Source: Bacteroidota bacterium
Lineage (GTDB): Bacteria > Bacteroidota > Bacteroidia > Palsa-965
NCBI GenBank assembly: GCA_013298545.1
Contig: JAAFIA010000025.1
Location: forward strand, 17,628 to 52,437
Reading direction: 5' to 3'
Length of the DNA stretch: 34,810 bases
Shown here: piece by piece, positions 23,749 to 32,924 of the stretch
Layout of the letters: the number at the start of each line of letters is the position of its first letter
How positions within the stretch are numbered: position 1 is the first letter of the stretch
Notes under the pieces: model-generated
Seen by the model: only the letters and a program-made list of their open reading frames with translations
What the model was told of the DNA's origin: nothing
Database searches by the model: none
Position numbers and translations under genes: made by a program

Positions 23749-25890
23749 GTGGATAATCAAACACATTCTTCCTTGCGTCGTGTGGCCATTGTTGGTCGCC
23801 CCAATTGTGGCAAATCCACTTTGTTTAACCTGTTTACGGGACTCAGTCAAAAAACAGCCAATTTTCCTGGTGTAACAGTCGATAAAAAAGTAGGTACAAC
23901 ATCCATTCGTTATAAAGAAACAGAAATGGATGTCCAATTTGTTGATTTGCCGGGGATGTACAGTTTGTACCCACGATCAATGGATGAGGAAGTTGCTGTT
24001 CGTGTTTTGACAGATAATGATAATCCTGATCGTCCAGATCTTACACTGATTGTTGCTGACGCTACAAACTTGCGGCACTGTTTGTTTTTGACCGGACAAA
24101 TTATTGATCTTGGTTCGCCATGTGTACTGGTCTTGAATATGATGGACGAGGCTGATAAGGCGGGTGCAAAAATTAATATTCCTTTGCTTGCGTCACGCCT
24201 TGGAATTCCTGTTGTTGGAATCAGTGCAAAAGAAGAAAGAGGGATTGACGAATTAAAGCAAGTGCTTGTTGCACCGCTGCAACTTCCAGCAGAAATTTTT
24301 GTCGATACGTCAAAAATTTGTCCCGAAGCCGTTGAAATTGTCAAAAAAGTAAACCCCCGTTTGCGTGGTTGGAAAGCCTTGTATCAGGCAACTCGCATGT
24401 ATGCGACAAATCCCGAGATGCAACAAGAGCTTGCTAAAATCGGATTTTCGCCAGCCGCAGCACAAACAGAAGAAAGTTTATTGCGTCAAGGAACCGTTGG
24501 TAAAATTATTGCCGAGTGTACTGGAAAAGCCACACAACGCCCAGAACTAACCACGAAACTCGATCGCATCCTTACACATCGGGTTTGGGGATATGTAGTT
24601 TTTATAGCTATCCTCTTTTTGATCTTTCAATCCATCTTTATTCTTGCCGAATATCCGATGACTTGGATCGAAAGTGGGTTTTTAATGTTGAGCAATTGGT
24701 GTCGTGGTTTGATGCCGGAAGGAATCCTAACCGATTTATTTATCGATGGTATCTTGGCCGGATTAAGTGGCGTTGTTGTATTTGTACCACAAATTGCATT
24801 GCTATTTTTCTTTATCGCCATACTCGAAGATTCTGGCTATATGGCGCGCGTTTCGTTTATCATGGATCGCGTGATGCGTCGCTTTGGATTGCATGGGCGT
24901 TCGCTTATTCCGTTGATTAGCGGTATGGCTTGTGCCGTTCCAGCGATCATGAGTACGCGCACCATTGGCAATTGGAAAGAACGTTTGATTACGATTTTTG
25001 TAACACCGTTGATGAGTTGCTCGGCTCGACTTCCGGTTTATACCTTGCTCATTTCTTTTGCGATTCCCGAAAAAACTGTTCTTGGATTTATGAGTTTGCA
25101 AGGCATTGCCTTTATGGGCTTATATCTACTCGGATTTGCTTTTGCATTGCTCTCCGCATTTGCTTTGCGTTTAATTGTCAAATCAAAAGAGCGGAGTTGG
25201 TTTATGATGGAACTTCCGGTTTACCGTGTTCCCCAATGGCGAAACGTTTTGCTAACGATTATCGAGAAAGTCAGAATATTTTTGTTCGACGCAGGCAAAG
25301 TGATTGTAATTATTTCGATTGTTCTTTGGGTGCTATCATCTTATGGCCCTGGAAGAAAATTTGAAAGCATCGAACTTGATTTGGATCAGATACATGCATC
25401 GCTAGCAGAAAATGAACATTCAGGCAACGATTCACTTTTAGCTCAATTAGAAACACAACGCCAACTGCTCGAATCGCAAAAGCTCGAATCATCGTATGCT
25501 GGGCATTTAGGGAAAATTATTGAACCAGCTATCGAACCACTTGGTTTTGATTGGAAAATTGGTATTTCCCTCATTACCTCATTTGCGGCACGCGAAGTAT
25601 TTGTTGGAACGATGGCCACAATTTATTCTTCAGGAGGTGATGAGGAAAATATGCAGCCAATCCGCGAACGCCTCAAAACAGAGCGTAATATACGAACAGG
25701 AGAATTGGTTTATACACCTGCCACTGGCGCATCGCTTCTCATGTTTTATGTTTTTGCGCTGCAATGCATGAGTACCATCGCGGTTGTGAAACGCGAAACG
25801 CATGGCTGGAAATGGCCGCTCATCCAGTTTTTCTACATGGGAGCCTTGGCTTGGATCATGAGTTTTCTGGTGTATAACTTGATGCGTTAA
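23749..25890 (+). CDS. feoB: Ferrous iron transport protein B
   Basis: FeoB is a G-protein-coupled membrane transporter for Fe(II). The protein has 713 residues and starts with GTG. The cytoplasmic G domain shows G1 GRPNCGKST (about 16-24), G3 DLPGMYSL, G4 NMMDEAD and G5 SAKEERG. The membrane part has the two Gate regions, including the Cys motifs GMACAVPAIMSTRTI and SCSARLPVYTLL, and the FAAREVFVGTMATIYS segment. A charged loop (about 545-590) separates late helices. No ATG exists before the G1 motif, which supports the GTG start. The stop abuts the stop of the convergent lysC with no base between. Confidence 0.97.
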   Translation: MDNQTHSSLRRVAIVGRPNCGKSTLFNLFTGLSQKTANFPGVTVDKKVGTTSIRYKETEMDVQFVDLPGMYSLYPRSMDEEVAVRVLTDNDNPDRPDLTLIVADATNLRHCLFLTGQIIDLGSPCVLVLNMMDEADKAGAKINIPLLASRLGIPVVGISAKEERGIDELKQVLVAPLQLPAEIFVDTSKICPEAVEIVKKVNPRLRGWKALYQATRMYATNPEMQQELAKIGFSPAAAQTEESLLRQGTVGKIIAECTGKATQRPELTTKLDRILTHRVWGYVVFIAILFLIFQSIFILAEYPMTWIESGFLMLSNWCRGLMPEGILTDLFIDGILAGLSGVVVFVPQIALLFFFIAILEDSGYMARVSFIMDRVMRRFGLHGRSLIPLISGMACAVPAIMSTRTIGNWKERLITIFVTPLMSCSARLPVYTLLISFAIPEKTVLGFMSLQGIAFMGLYLLGFAFALLSAFALRLIVKSKERSWFMMELPVYRVPQWRNVLLTIIEKVRIFLFDAGKVIVIISIVLWVLSSYGPGRKFESIELDLDQIHASLAENEHSGNDSLLAQLETQRQLLESQKLESSYAGHLGKIIEPAIEPLGFDWKIGISLITSFAAREVFVGTMATIYSSGGDEENMQPIRERLKTERNIRTGELVYTPATGASLLMFYVFALQCMSTIAVVKRETHGWKWPLIQFFYMGALAWIMSFLVYNLMR

Positions 25891-27162
25891 TTACGCATCT
25901 TTCATCACCATTTGCGCTGTATAACGACTCTTCACTTCCAGTAAAATTTTCTTGTCTTTTGTTACACGATCGATCGTTTGTTGATCGTAATAACGAATGG
26001 TTACCAACTCGATTTTATCGTTGTATAAAACACGGTATTGTTCCTGCAATGCTTTAATTAGCGTAGGCAGTTTTTGTGCGTTCTGATCAACACAAATGGA
26101 GAAACTCAATGCGGAGTTTTGCATGGTATTGATCTTTACACCATGCTTGGAAAACAAGTTGAAAATACTACTCAAGTTTTCTTCAACAATGAATGAAAAA
26201 TCGCGCGGTGAAATGGTTAATAAAACTTGATCGACTTTAAAAATAAAGCACGGAATAGGTAATGGTGTTTGGGTGTGATGGATTTTTGTTCCTTCCTTTT
26301 CAGGATTCAGAAACGAGCGCACATAAAGCGGAATGTTTTTATTCTGCAAGGGTTTAATCGTTTTGGGATGGATGACCGTTGCGCCGTAATAGGTCAACTC
26401 AATCGCATCTTGATACGTCAATTGCGGAATCAATTGCGTTTCGTCAAACCATTTGGGGTCGGCATTGAGTACGCCTGAAACATCTTTCCAAATGGTAACA
26501 CCTTCGGCATCGGTGCAATACGCGAGAATCGCTGCCGTATAATCCGAACCTTCGCGGCCAAGCGTGGTTGTAAAGTTTTCTGAAGTAACACCTAAAAAAC
26601 CTTGGGTAATAATGATTCCCGTTTTGCTGTTTTGTAAGGCCGGTAAAAAATCTTCGCGGATTAATTTTTCAGTCAACGCCCAATCCACTTTTCCTTCGCG
26701 GTAGGTGTTATCCGTTTTGATCACATCGCGGATGTCGCGCCACGTACTTTTGATGCCCACGTGCTGCAAATAAGCCGCAACAATTTTTGTCGAAATCAAT
26801 TCGCCAAGCGAAACAATCTGATCGTACTCGCAATCGTATGTATGTGTAGGCTCATCTTCAATGGCCCATTCCAATTCTACGATGGTGTTGTGCAATTCGT
26901 CAAAAACAGGATGTTGCGGATTGTCAAACAACCCCTGAAGAATACCGATGTGATACTGCCGAATTTCTTCGAGAATCGGAAGCGGATCTTCTTTTTTGTA
27001 AAAGAATGCATTGGTTAATCGTTCCAGCGCATTGGTTGTTTTTCCCATCGCAGAAATGACAACCATCAATTGCTCATCTGGAAAACGTTTCAGGATTTCG
27101 GCAACATTTTTTACCGCTTCGGCATCCTTGACAGACGCACCACCAAATTTGAAGACTTTCAT
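25891..27162 (-). CDS. lysC: Aspartate kinase
   Basis: This enzyme phosphorylates L-aspartate, the first step towards lysine, threonine and methionine. The protein is a monofunctional form of 423 residues. It shows the N-terminal KFGGASVKDAEAV, the TTLGREGSDYTAA active-site motif near residue 205, TYYGATVIHPKTIKPL, and a C-terminal ACT region (SPRDFSFIVEENLSSIFNLFSKHGVKINTMQNSA). There is no homoserine dehydrogenase domain. An in-frame TTG at 27171 overlaps the -7 box, so the ATG at 27162 is chosen. Confidence 0.96.
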   Translation of the reverse strand: MKVFKFGGASVKDAEAVKNVAEILKRFPDEQLMVVISAMGKTTNALERLTNAFFYKKEDPLPILEEIRQYHIGILQGLFDNPQHPVFDELHNTIVELEWAIEDEPTHTYDCEYDQIVSLGELISTKIVAAYLQHVGIKSTWRDIRDVIKTDNTYREGKVDWALTEKLIREDFLPALQNSKTGIIITQGFLGVTSENFTTTLGREGSDYTAAILAYCTDAEGVTIWKDVSGVLNADPKWFDETQLIPQLTYQDAIELTYYGATVIHPKTIKPLQNKNIPLYVRSFLNPEKEGTKIHHTQTPLPIPCFIFKVDQVLLTISPRDFSFIVEENLSSIFNLFSKHGVKINTMQNSALSFSICVDQNAQKLPTLIKALQEQYRVLYNDKIELVTIRYYDQQTIDRVTKDKKILLEVKSRYTAQMVMKDA

Positions 27163-27168
27163 ACGGCG

Positions 27169-27176
27169 CAAAGTTA
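27169..27176 (-). promoter_or_regulatory. -7 box of the lysC promoter
   Basis: TAACTTTG on the minus strand ends 6 bases before the lysC ATG, predicting a leaderless or nearly leaderless transcript. Confidence 0.6.
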
Positions 27177-27217
27177 GCGCATTCTCTCAGAACTGATTCG
27201 CCGTCGAACGCATATCT

Positions 27218-27700
27218 TCACGAGTCTTCGATCAGTATTTGTAAGTCGTTTGCAGATAAACTAACATTGAGCCACTCGCCATCAAAAACGGGATTGTATT
27301 TTTTGTAAAATCGAATGGCGGGTTCGTTCCAATCAAGCACTTGAAACATCATGCCAGAGCACTTTTCGGCAACGGCATGCCGCATGGTATGCTCAAATAA
27401 CACATGGCCGATGCCATGGCCGCGCATACGTTCTGTTACAATTAAATCTTCGAGATAAAGTCGTTTGCCTTTCCATGTCGAATACCGCCAATAAAAAAGG
27501 GAAATGCCCACAATTTCGTTTTCTTGTTCTGCAACAAAACACCCGAAGAGTGGCGCATCTCCAAAACCATCGGCCATTAATTGCGCTGGTGTAACAATAA
27601 CTTCGTTGGGTGCTTTTTCATAAATAGCCAATTCCACAATGAGTTTGTGAACAGCAGGCATATCCTCTTTAACAGCTGTGCGGATTGTAATTTTGTTCAT
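27218..27700 (-). CDS. GNAT family N-acetyltransferase
   Basis: This 160-residue cytoplasmic protein has the GNAT fold. It shows an N-terminal IRTAVKEDMPAVHKLIVELA, the strand LYLEDLIVTERMRGHGIGHVLF with the acetyl-CoA loop RxxGxG, and a C-terminal VLDWNEPAIRFYKKY. The sequence most resembles the diamine/thialysine acetyltransferase (SAT-like) subgroup, but the substrate is inferred only. Its ATG immediately follows the stop of the propeller gene, so the two share a transcript. Confidence 0.9.
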   Translation of the reverse strand: MNKITIRTAVKEDMPAVHKLIVELAIYEKAPNEVIVTPAQLMADGFGDAPLFGCFVAEQENEIVGISLFYWRYSTWKGKRLYLEDLIVTERMRGHGIGHVLFEHTMRHAVAEKCSGMMFQVLDWNEPAIRFYKKYNPVFDGEWLNVSLSANDLQILIEDS

Positions 27701-30379
27701 TTACTGCCGAATAAATTTTCCGAAATAAATATTGTCACCATCAATAATTTCCACGAAATAAATACCTGGTGCATAGTTGGCCGTTTCAATACTTGTTTGG
27801 CCCGATTTGCTCACGGGTTTATTTTCTATCAACTTGCCGCGCACATCATAGATCCGAAATTGCGACGAAGCGTAAGTAGCGTTAAAGGCCAATGTCAGAA
27901 AATTGTTGGTAGGATTGGGGAATAAATTAATTTGCTTTGGCGCGGCTGGCGATTCATTAATTGCATTGTATAAGACAATACACGAAGGCGAAGTTGCTGT
28001 GTAATACCAATTTTGAATTTTATGTACATCGCTGATCGTTTTCTGATAGCTGACGGTAGAGTTCCAAGCCAGACTGGTATCGCGCGAGAAGACGAGTGCG
28101 TAGGTTGAGCGAATGGTGTCATTTGCTGGCAACAAGGCAGAACCACTCGTCAACATCATTTTACGATCAAACGGCATTTGACCAGCAGTTGTTTCGTTCC
28201 AGATGCTTGTGTCGTTTGGAAAGCCCGGATAGAGAAAGCGCGAAGGCGTATTTCCGCCATAACCAAAACCACCAACCGTCATGGGAAGCGAATCTTTCCA
28301 TAAACCACGGAGGTAATTGTAATAGTGTTGCGTCGTGGTTGGATTTCCATAAGCCGCATTGGGCGAATTATCGTAGCTTCTGTAAACCGTCATCAAACAC
28401 GATTCATCTGCTTCGTCAACTGTGCCATTGTTATTGTTGTCAATCAAATCATTCGGTGTGGCTTTTGGTCCTTCTAAAATTAAACCACCAAAAACAGGAG
28501 GTTTGTAACCGTAACCATTTACGCCCGGAATCGAATCGTCGCGCTGGTCACCATTATAGACAAATCCGAAATTAGATTCAGGAAAACAACCCACATAATC
28601 ATCTTGCCAATTTCCCAAATCCACATCCATAAACAAACCTAGCCAAACATCATGATAATCGTTTGTTGAGCGATTGATAAAATCGTATTGATAATAAGTT
28701 GTATGATTGATGACTTGATCGCTATCCCCAATAGTTGGACAATAATAGGCCCAAGCACTAGCATTTACTTGTATGCCGAGTTTATCACCATCAGATTCGG
28801 TGTGTGTGATGAGTTGATCATTAAACACCCAGAAAAGCATTTGATCGCCCTTGATGTTTGGATAGTCGCCGCCCGTTATGGGATTATAAACTCCGTTTTG
28901 ATCCACATCGATAAAAGGGGCGAGTGGTTCTGTTACATTGTAATTACCAAGCGCTGGCCAATCGAGAAAATCTTTTTTGGGAATGAATGTTCCGTTTTGA
29001 ACGTTCCCTTGCGCATAATGCCAAGTAAATTCACTGATTTCGTAGCGCGAAATTTTCCAGATACGATCGAATTGATGAGCGGTTGCCGAATCGGTATTTC
29101 CGGTTTGCGGATCAATTGGCCCAGGTGCAAAATCATACCCATTTTGCCGATAAGTTGCTGCGGCTTGATGCAATTGATTCGAGCTGTCTAAACCACCAAT
29201 CCAAAGAGAAGAAACAAAAAGTGGTGAAGCACCTGTTCCTTTTGGTACTTCGTAAAAAGCTGCCGTTGTTGTATTCCAATGCATATCGCCACGGTTGAGT
29301 AACAACGCATTTACTTCGTTTACATCAAGCGAAGGCGAATTGGCCCAAGTCAAACCAAGTCCAAGACCATTGTATAAACTATCGTTGAAAAACACCAAAT
29401 CAATATAAGGTGAATTCGATGCATTGCTACTCACGATTGCTAACGCATGATCGACCGGATGGTAAGCAAAAAAGAGTGCAGGAATTATTGGCGTTGAAGA
29501 TACTCCCGTTGGGTAATATGTGTAAATGTAAGTATCAACGACTTCATTAATCTGCCCACTTCCCGATGCAAATGCGACACCCCCGCGCGGACCTCTAGAA
29601 ATTGACTTCGTTGCTTTGTGCTCTATAACTGGAGACGGGAAAAGTGTTTCCCAACGCACAAAACCCGCGCTCGTGTTTTTCCAAACCGTTTGATTATCGG
29701 AAGCCCAAATACTTCCATCGTCATGCGCATAAATTGTTTGAATGCGCGAAAACGGATTGCCATCCAATAAAAAACTTGTCCAAACATTATTTACCAATTG
29801 CAACACCCCATTTTGCGAACCAACCCACAACTCTTGCGATGGCGATATAGCTAGTTGATTGAGCGAATCGCTTGGAATGCTTGAATTTCCTGTATTAAAA
29901 ACAGTACAACTATTCCAATTTGGCGAAGTTAATTTTCCCAGCCCCGAATGCGTGGCCAACCAAACATCGTTGCCATCCGTCAAAATAGCATTGACCTTAT
30001 CAGAAGGTAGTCCTGCATTTTGCACCGTGTAATTGCTCCACGTAAATCCATCAAAGCGAACAATTCCAGATTGACTTGTTGCTATCCACGCCACGCCCGA
30101 AGCATCGAAAGTGATGGTTTTGATGTTGTTTTCGGGCAAACCACTATTCATGTTATCGTAATACGTCCACGCATTGCCATCCCAAACACAAATGCCAATA
30201 TCTCGAAATCCAATCCATGTTTTTCCGGCTGGATCGATGGCGAGACAATTTTTGTAGCGCAATAACTGGGCACTAAAAAAACCCGGCATAGGAATAATCG
30301 TCGATCCATTTTGTGCGTGCACAAAAAAAGAAAATAAGAGCAATAGTGTTATTAAAAATAAACGTGGGGAACGGTTCAT
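27701..30379 (-). CDS. Large T9SS-sorted protein with Reg_prop-type propeller
   Basis: The protein has 892 residues. After a signal peptide (MNRSPRLFLITLLLLFSFFVHAQ) come four to five blades like the two-component regulator propeller, about residues 40-270 (repeats of the type LPSDKVNAILTDGNDVWLATHSGLGKL). There is no kinase part. The middle (380-800) is a long domain seen in many large exported Bacteroidota proteins (EVPKGTG, SSLWIGGLDSSNQLHQAA, YRQNGYDFAPGPID). It has Asp-rich probable calcium loops, DVDQNGVYNP and DNNNNGTVDEADE. The end is a type A sorting domain (NLFPNPTNNFLTLAF ... GIYFVEI ... FIRQ). Starts at 30415 and 30448 are possible. The ATG at 30379 gives the best signal peptide and follows a TATCTTAG box by 4 bases. 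Confidence 0.85.
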   Translation of the reverse strand: MNRSPRLFLITLLLLFSFFVHAQNGSTIIPMPGFFSAQLLRYKNCLAIDPAGKTWIGFRDIGICVWDGNAWTYYDNMNSGLPENNIKTITFDASGVAWIATSQSGIVRFDGFTWSNYTVQNAGLPSDKVNAILTDGNDVWLATHSGLGKLTSPNWNSCTVFNTGNSSIPSDSLNQLAISPSQELWVGSQNGVLQLVNNVWTSFLLDGNPFSRIQTIYAHDDGSIWASDNQTVWKNTSAGFVRWETLFPSPVIEHKATKSISRGPRGGVAFASGSGQINEVVDTYIYTYYPTGVSSTPIIPALFFAYHPVDHALAIVSSNASNSPYIDLVFFNDSLYNGLGLGLTWANSPSLDVNEVNALLLNRGDMHWNTTTAAFYEVPKGTGASPLFVSSLWIGGLDSSNQLHQAAATYRQNGYDFAPGPIDPQTGNTDSATAHQFDRIWKISRYEISEFTWHYAQGNVQNGTFIPKKDFLDWPALGNYNVTEPLAPFIDVDQNGVYNPITGGDYPNIKGDQMLFWVFNDQLITHTESDGDKLGIQVNASAWAYYCPTIGDSDQVINHTTYYQYDFINRSTNDYHDVWLGLFMDVDLGNWQDDYVGCFPESNFGFVYNGDQRDDSIPGVNGYGYKPPVFGGLILEGPKATPNDLIDNNNNGTVDEADESCLMTVYRSYDNSPNAAYGNPTTTQHYYNYLRGLWKDSLPMTVGGFGYGGNTPSRFLYPGFPNDTSIWNETTAGQMPFDRKMMLTSGSALLPANDTIRSTYALVFSRDTSLAWNSTVSYQKTISDVHKIQNWYYTATSPSCIVLYNAINESPAAPKQINLFPNPTNNFLTLAFNATYASSQFRIYDVRGKLIENKPVSKSGQTSIETANYAPGIYFVEIIDGDNIYFGKFIRQ

Positions 30380-30430
30380 CTGACTAAGATACGGAAAAAC
30401 AGAAAATCTATTCATTTGAGTTTGCCGTTG

Positions 30431-30438
30431 TATCTTTG
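30431..30438 (+). promoter_or_regulatory. -7 box of the peroxidase gene
   Basis: TATCTTTG lies 12 bases before the ATG at 30451. It overlaps an in-frame TTG at 30436, which is rejected as a start. Confidence 0.6.
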
Positions 30439-30450
30439 TTGCCCTCATTC

Positions 30451-31419
30451 ATGAATCGCAATTCGTATATCGTTCTATTTTTCATTGCAGCACTGACTGT
30501 TTTGTTGGTGGGTTTTGCAAATGAAGAAACGCCTAGGTCAAAAAAAACGCTTCCGAAAACAAAAATTCAGCTCGGGGAGAAATTGTTTTTTGAGCGCATG
30601 CTTTCAAAAGACAACAGCATCAGTTGTGCATCGTGTCATAAGCCAGAATATGCTTTTGCCGATACCGTGAAATTTAGTTTAGGTGTTGGTGGTTCTTTTG
30701 CCCTGCGCAATACGCCATCAGCGATGAATCTGGCTGGGCACTTTCCTTTTTTCTACGACGGACGAGCAGAAACCCTCGAAACGCAAGCACTTGGGCCAAT
30801 TGAGAATCCATTGGAAATGGCTTTACCCATAGATTCTGCGCTTGCTCGCCTGAACCGTAATCCGTATTACAGCAAAGCATTCCGAAAAATATACCACCAG
30901 CAAGCCACTGCCAAAAACCTGGGCGATGCTTTAGCGGCGTATGAAAAATCGCTCTTTACGGTTTCTGCTTTTGATAAATGGGCGCAGGGCGATTCTGCTG
31001 CACTCAGTGCTTCAGCTATTCGTGGGCGTAAGGTCTTTATGGAAAAAGGCGATTGTTTTGTTTGCCACAAAGGCGTCGATTTCTCAAACGATGAGTTTAA
31101 GAATATCGGCCTTTACAATGGGAAAGAATTGAATGATGTAGGCCGTTTTGCGATTACAAAAGACAGCGCCGATTTGGGTAAATTCAAAACACCTGGGCTG
31201 CGTAATGTTGCTGTTACAGGTCCATATATGCACAATGGCATGTTTTCGACACTTCGCGAAGTGATTGATTATTATAATCAACCATCGCAGTTTGTAAACG
31301 GAAGCATAGCTACCGACACGTTAATTCGTCCCTTAAACCTCTCGGCAACCGAAAAAGATGATCTCGAAGCCTTTTTACGGAGTTTGACCGGCCCCGCCTA
31401 CGAAAAAACAATTCGCTGA
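30451..31419 (+). CDS. Di-haem cytochrome c peroxidase (MauG/CcpA family)
   Basis: The protein has 322 residues and is targeted to the periplasm by an N-terminal hydrophobic segment (7-23), with no lipobox Cys. It carries two haem c attachment motifs, CASCH (59-63) and CFVCH (202-206), plus conserved LRNTPSAMNLA, FFYDGRAETLETQALGPIENP, KFKTPGLRNVAVTGPYMHNGMFSTL. These define the bacterial cytochrome c peroxidase/MauG family. The usual reaction is H2O2 reduction with electrons from cytochrome c, but other oxidations are known in the family. It is divergent from the propeller gene. No terminator is visible. Confidence 0.94.
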   Translation: MNRNSYIVLFFIAALTVLLVGFANEETPRSKKTLPKTKIQLGEKLFFERMLSKDNSISCASCHKPEYAFADTVKFSLGVGGSFALRNTPSAMNLAGHFPFFYDGRAETLETQALGPIENPLEMALPIDSALARLNRNPYYSKAFRKIYHQQATAKNLGDALAAYEKSLFTVSAFDKWAQGDSAALSASAIRGRKVFMEKGDCFVCHKGVDFSNDEFKNIGLYNGKELNDVGRFAITKDSADLGKFKTPGLRNVAVTGPYMHNGMFSTLREVIDYYNQPSQFVNGSIATDTLIRPLNLSATEKDDLEAFLRSLTGPAYEKTIR

Positions 31420-31420
31420 T

Positions 31421-31519
31421 TTACTGCATCTTCCATGTTCGCTTTTTGGTAAAACCATTGTTGGGAGAGCGTTGTAGCGGATTACTGACCTGCAATTCAC
31501 GTCTGACGAAGTTTTCCAT
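31421..31519 (-). CDS. Possible small basic protein (32 aa)
   Basis: An ATG-started frame of 32 codons ends TAA one base beyond the stop of the convergent peroxidase gene. The peptide is basic and hydrophilic (MENFVRRELQVSNPLQRS then NNGFTKKRTWKMQ). It fills most of the otherwise empty 31420-31540 stretch. No -7 box is seen upstream and no homologue is recalled, so this is only a candidate. The rest of the interval up to 31617 holds the promoter of the next gene. Confidence 0.25.
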   Translation of the reverse strand: MENFVRRELQVSNPLQRSPNNGFTKKRTWKMQ

Positions 31520-31542
31520 AAGGCTTTGTTAACGAAAAAAAA

Positions 31543-31573
31543 TTTGCAGGTTTGAAATAACTGTTTATTTTAG
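31543..31573 (+). promoter_or_regulatory. Promoter of the M23 peptidase gene
   Basis: TTTG at 31543-31546 and TATTTTAG at 31566-31573 (one mismatch to TAnnTTTG) have a spacing of 19 bases. The TTG start codon is 44 bases further. Confidence 0.55.
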
Positions 31574-31617
31574 CGCAACTTTTTCAGGAAATATGGACAG
31601 TTTTAGTAAAACACGCA

Positions 31618-32844
31618 TTGAAGAAACACTTCTATATCGCTGTTCTTTCCCTGAGCCTATTGGGTTTTGGGGGTGAACTTACTGGTAAAACACCAGTACT
31701 CGGTCTTTTTACGACCCCGATTGCCGATACCACAGAACCTGCACCACTTGTAGTTCTCCCACGTGATACATCCGATCCGGTTATCAAACGCGCTGTTGTT
31801 GATACGGTAGATACCGAAGAGCCTAAAAAAGCTGCGGCTCAACCGATTGTTCCCAAACCAGCACCGGTAACCAATACACTTGAGGCTATTGAGGATGAGG
31901 ATGAGGAGGAAAGCACTTCTGTTTATGGCGATTTTGATACCACGATTGTTCACGTTGGCAAATTCGACGCTTTGCATTTTAACGATACCGTTACACTCGT
32001 TTTGAATGATCCTGCGCATTGTGCTTACGCGCATCCGTTCAATGGCGTTCCTACATCGCAGTTCGGTTTCCGCAAATACCGCTACCATTTTGGCGTTGAC
32101 ATCAACCTCGAAACAGGCGATACCGTTAAAAGTTGTTTTGATGGAAAAGTGCGCATTGCACAATACAGCAAAACGTATGGCTTTGTCGTCGTTGTTCGTC
32201 ACAACAATGGTTTGGAAACCTACTACGCACATTTATCGAAACTCGAAGTAAAACCGAATCAAGATATTGAAGCTGGCCAGATGCTTGGTCTTGGTGGCAA
32301 CACCGGCCACTCACATGGCAGTCACTTACATTTTGAAGTACGTTACGGCGGTATTGCGATTGATCCATCCATGATTATCGACTTCAACAAACGTTGCTTG
32401 CGAGCAGACACATACAACTTGACGAAATCAAATTTTAAGTATTTGTCAGAAACGCATAAAATTGTTCGTCGCTCGCGCAAGAGCAAACGTACACGTGTGA
32501 GTTACTACACACCCGGTGGTGCAACGTATGCAACCGCAGAAGCGAAAGCAATTATGGCCAAAGTTCCTGCACCTGTTGCGGCTGGCGATGTTGCTCCGGC
32601 AAACACAGCAGCACCCGCCAATTGCGAGCCAGAAAAGAAAGAAGTACCGCAAGCCAAAGCACCAAGTCCGACAACCAAGAAACCAGCTACAACTGGCGCA
32701 AAAACCTACCACACCGTTCGCAAAGGCGATACGCTATCGGCCATCGCGGCACGGTATGGTACCAGTGTCAATAAAATATGTCAACTAAACGGCATTAAAT
32801 CAACTACAACACTCCAGATTGGTAAAAAACTGCGAGTCAAGTAA
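31618..32844 (+). CDS. M23 metallopeptidase with C-terminal LysM domain
   Basis: This 408-residue exported cell-wall hydrolase has a signal peptide (about 1-23), a Pro/Asp/Glu-rich linker (35-100) and a peptidase M23 domain (about 138-255). Zinc ligands are visible in HFGVD (His157, Asp161) and HLHFEV (His236, His238). A second low-complexity Ala/Pro/Lys linker (about 310-360) leads to a LysM domain (362-406: YHTVRKGDTLSAIAARYGTS...LQIGKKLRVK) that binds peptidoglycan. The reaction is endopeptidase cleavage of peptidoglycan cross-links. The start is TTG; the ATG at 31593 is in another frame. A terminator follows directly. Confidence 0.93.
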   Translation: MKKHFYIAVLSLSLLGFGGELTGKTPVLGLFTTPIADTTEPAPLVVLPRDTSDPVIKRAVVDTVDTEEPKKAAAQPIVPKPAPVTNTLEAIEDEDEEESTSVYGDFDTTIVHVGKFDALHFNDTVTLVLNDPAHCAYAHPFNGVPTSQFGFRKYRYHFGVDINLETGDTVKSCFDGKVRIAQYSKTYGFVVVVRHNNGLETYYAHLSKLEVKPNQDIEAGQMLGLGGNTGHSHGSHLHFEVRYGGIAIDPSMIIDFNKRCLRADTYNLTKSNFKYLSETHKIVRRSRKSKRTRVSYYTPGGATYATAEAKAIMAKVPAPVAAGDVAPANTAAPANCEPEKKEVPQAKAPSPTTKKPATTGAKTYHTVRKGDTLSAIAARYGTSVNKICQLNGIKSTTTLQIGKKLRVK

Positions 32845-32868
32845 AGCAGATTTAATTCAACAACACAG

Positions 32869-32901
32869 GAGCCGTTTCAATTATGAAACGGCTCTCTTTT
32901 T
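32869..32901 (+). terminator. Terminator after the M23 peptidase gene
   Basis: A perfect 11-bp stem (GAGCCGTTTCA at 32869-32879, complement at 32884-32894) has a 4-base loop and a T-rich tail. An in-frame ATG at 32883 of the next gene lies in the loop, which makes it an unlikely start. Confidence 0.9.
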
Positions 32902-32924
32902 ATGATCTAATCCCTAAAAACAAC

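Noticed and set aside
31657-32232. A 191-codon minus-strand frame inside the M23 peptidase gene
   Set aside because: It is antisense to a clearly coding gene, and its composition has no recognisable domain.
32883-32924. ATG giving the RNA ligase 14 extra residues
   Set aside because: This ATG is in the loop of the preceding terminator, and the sequence to 32924 does not resemble the family.
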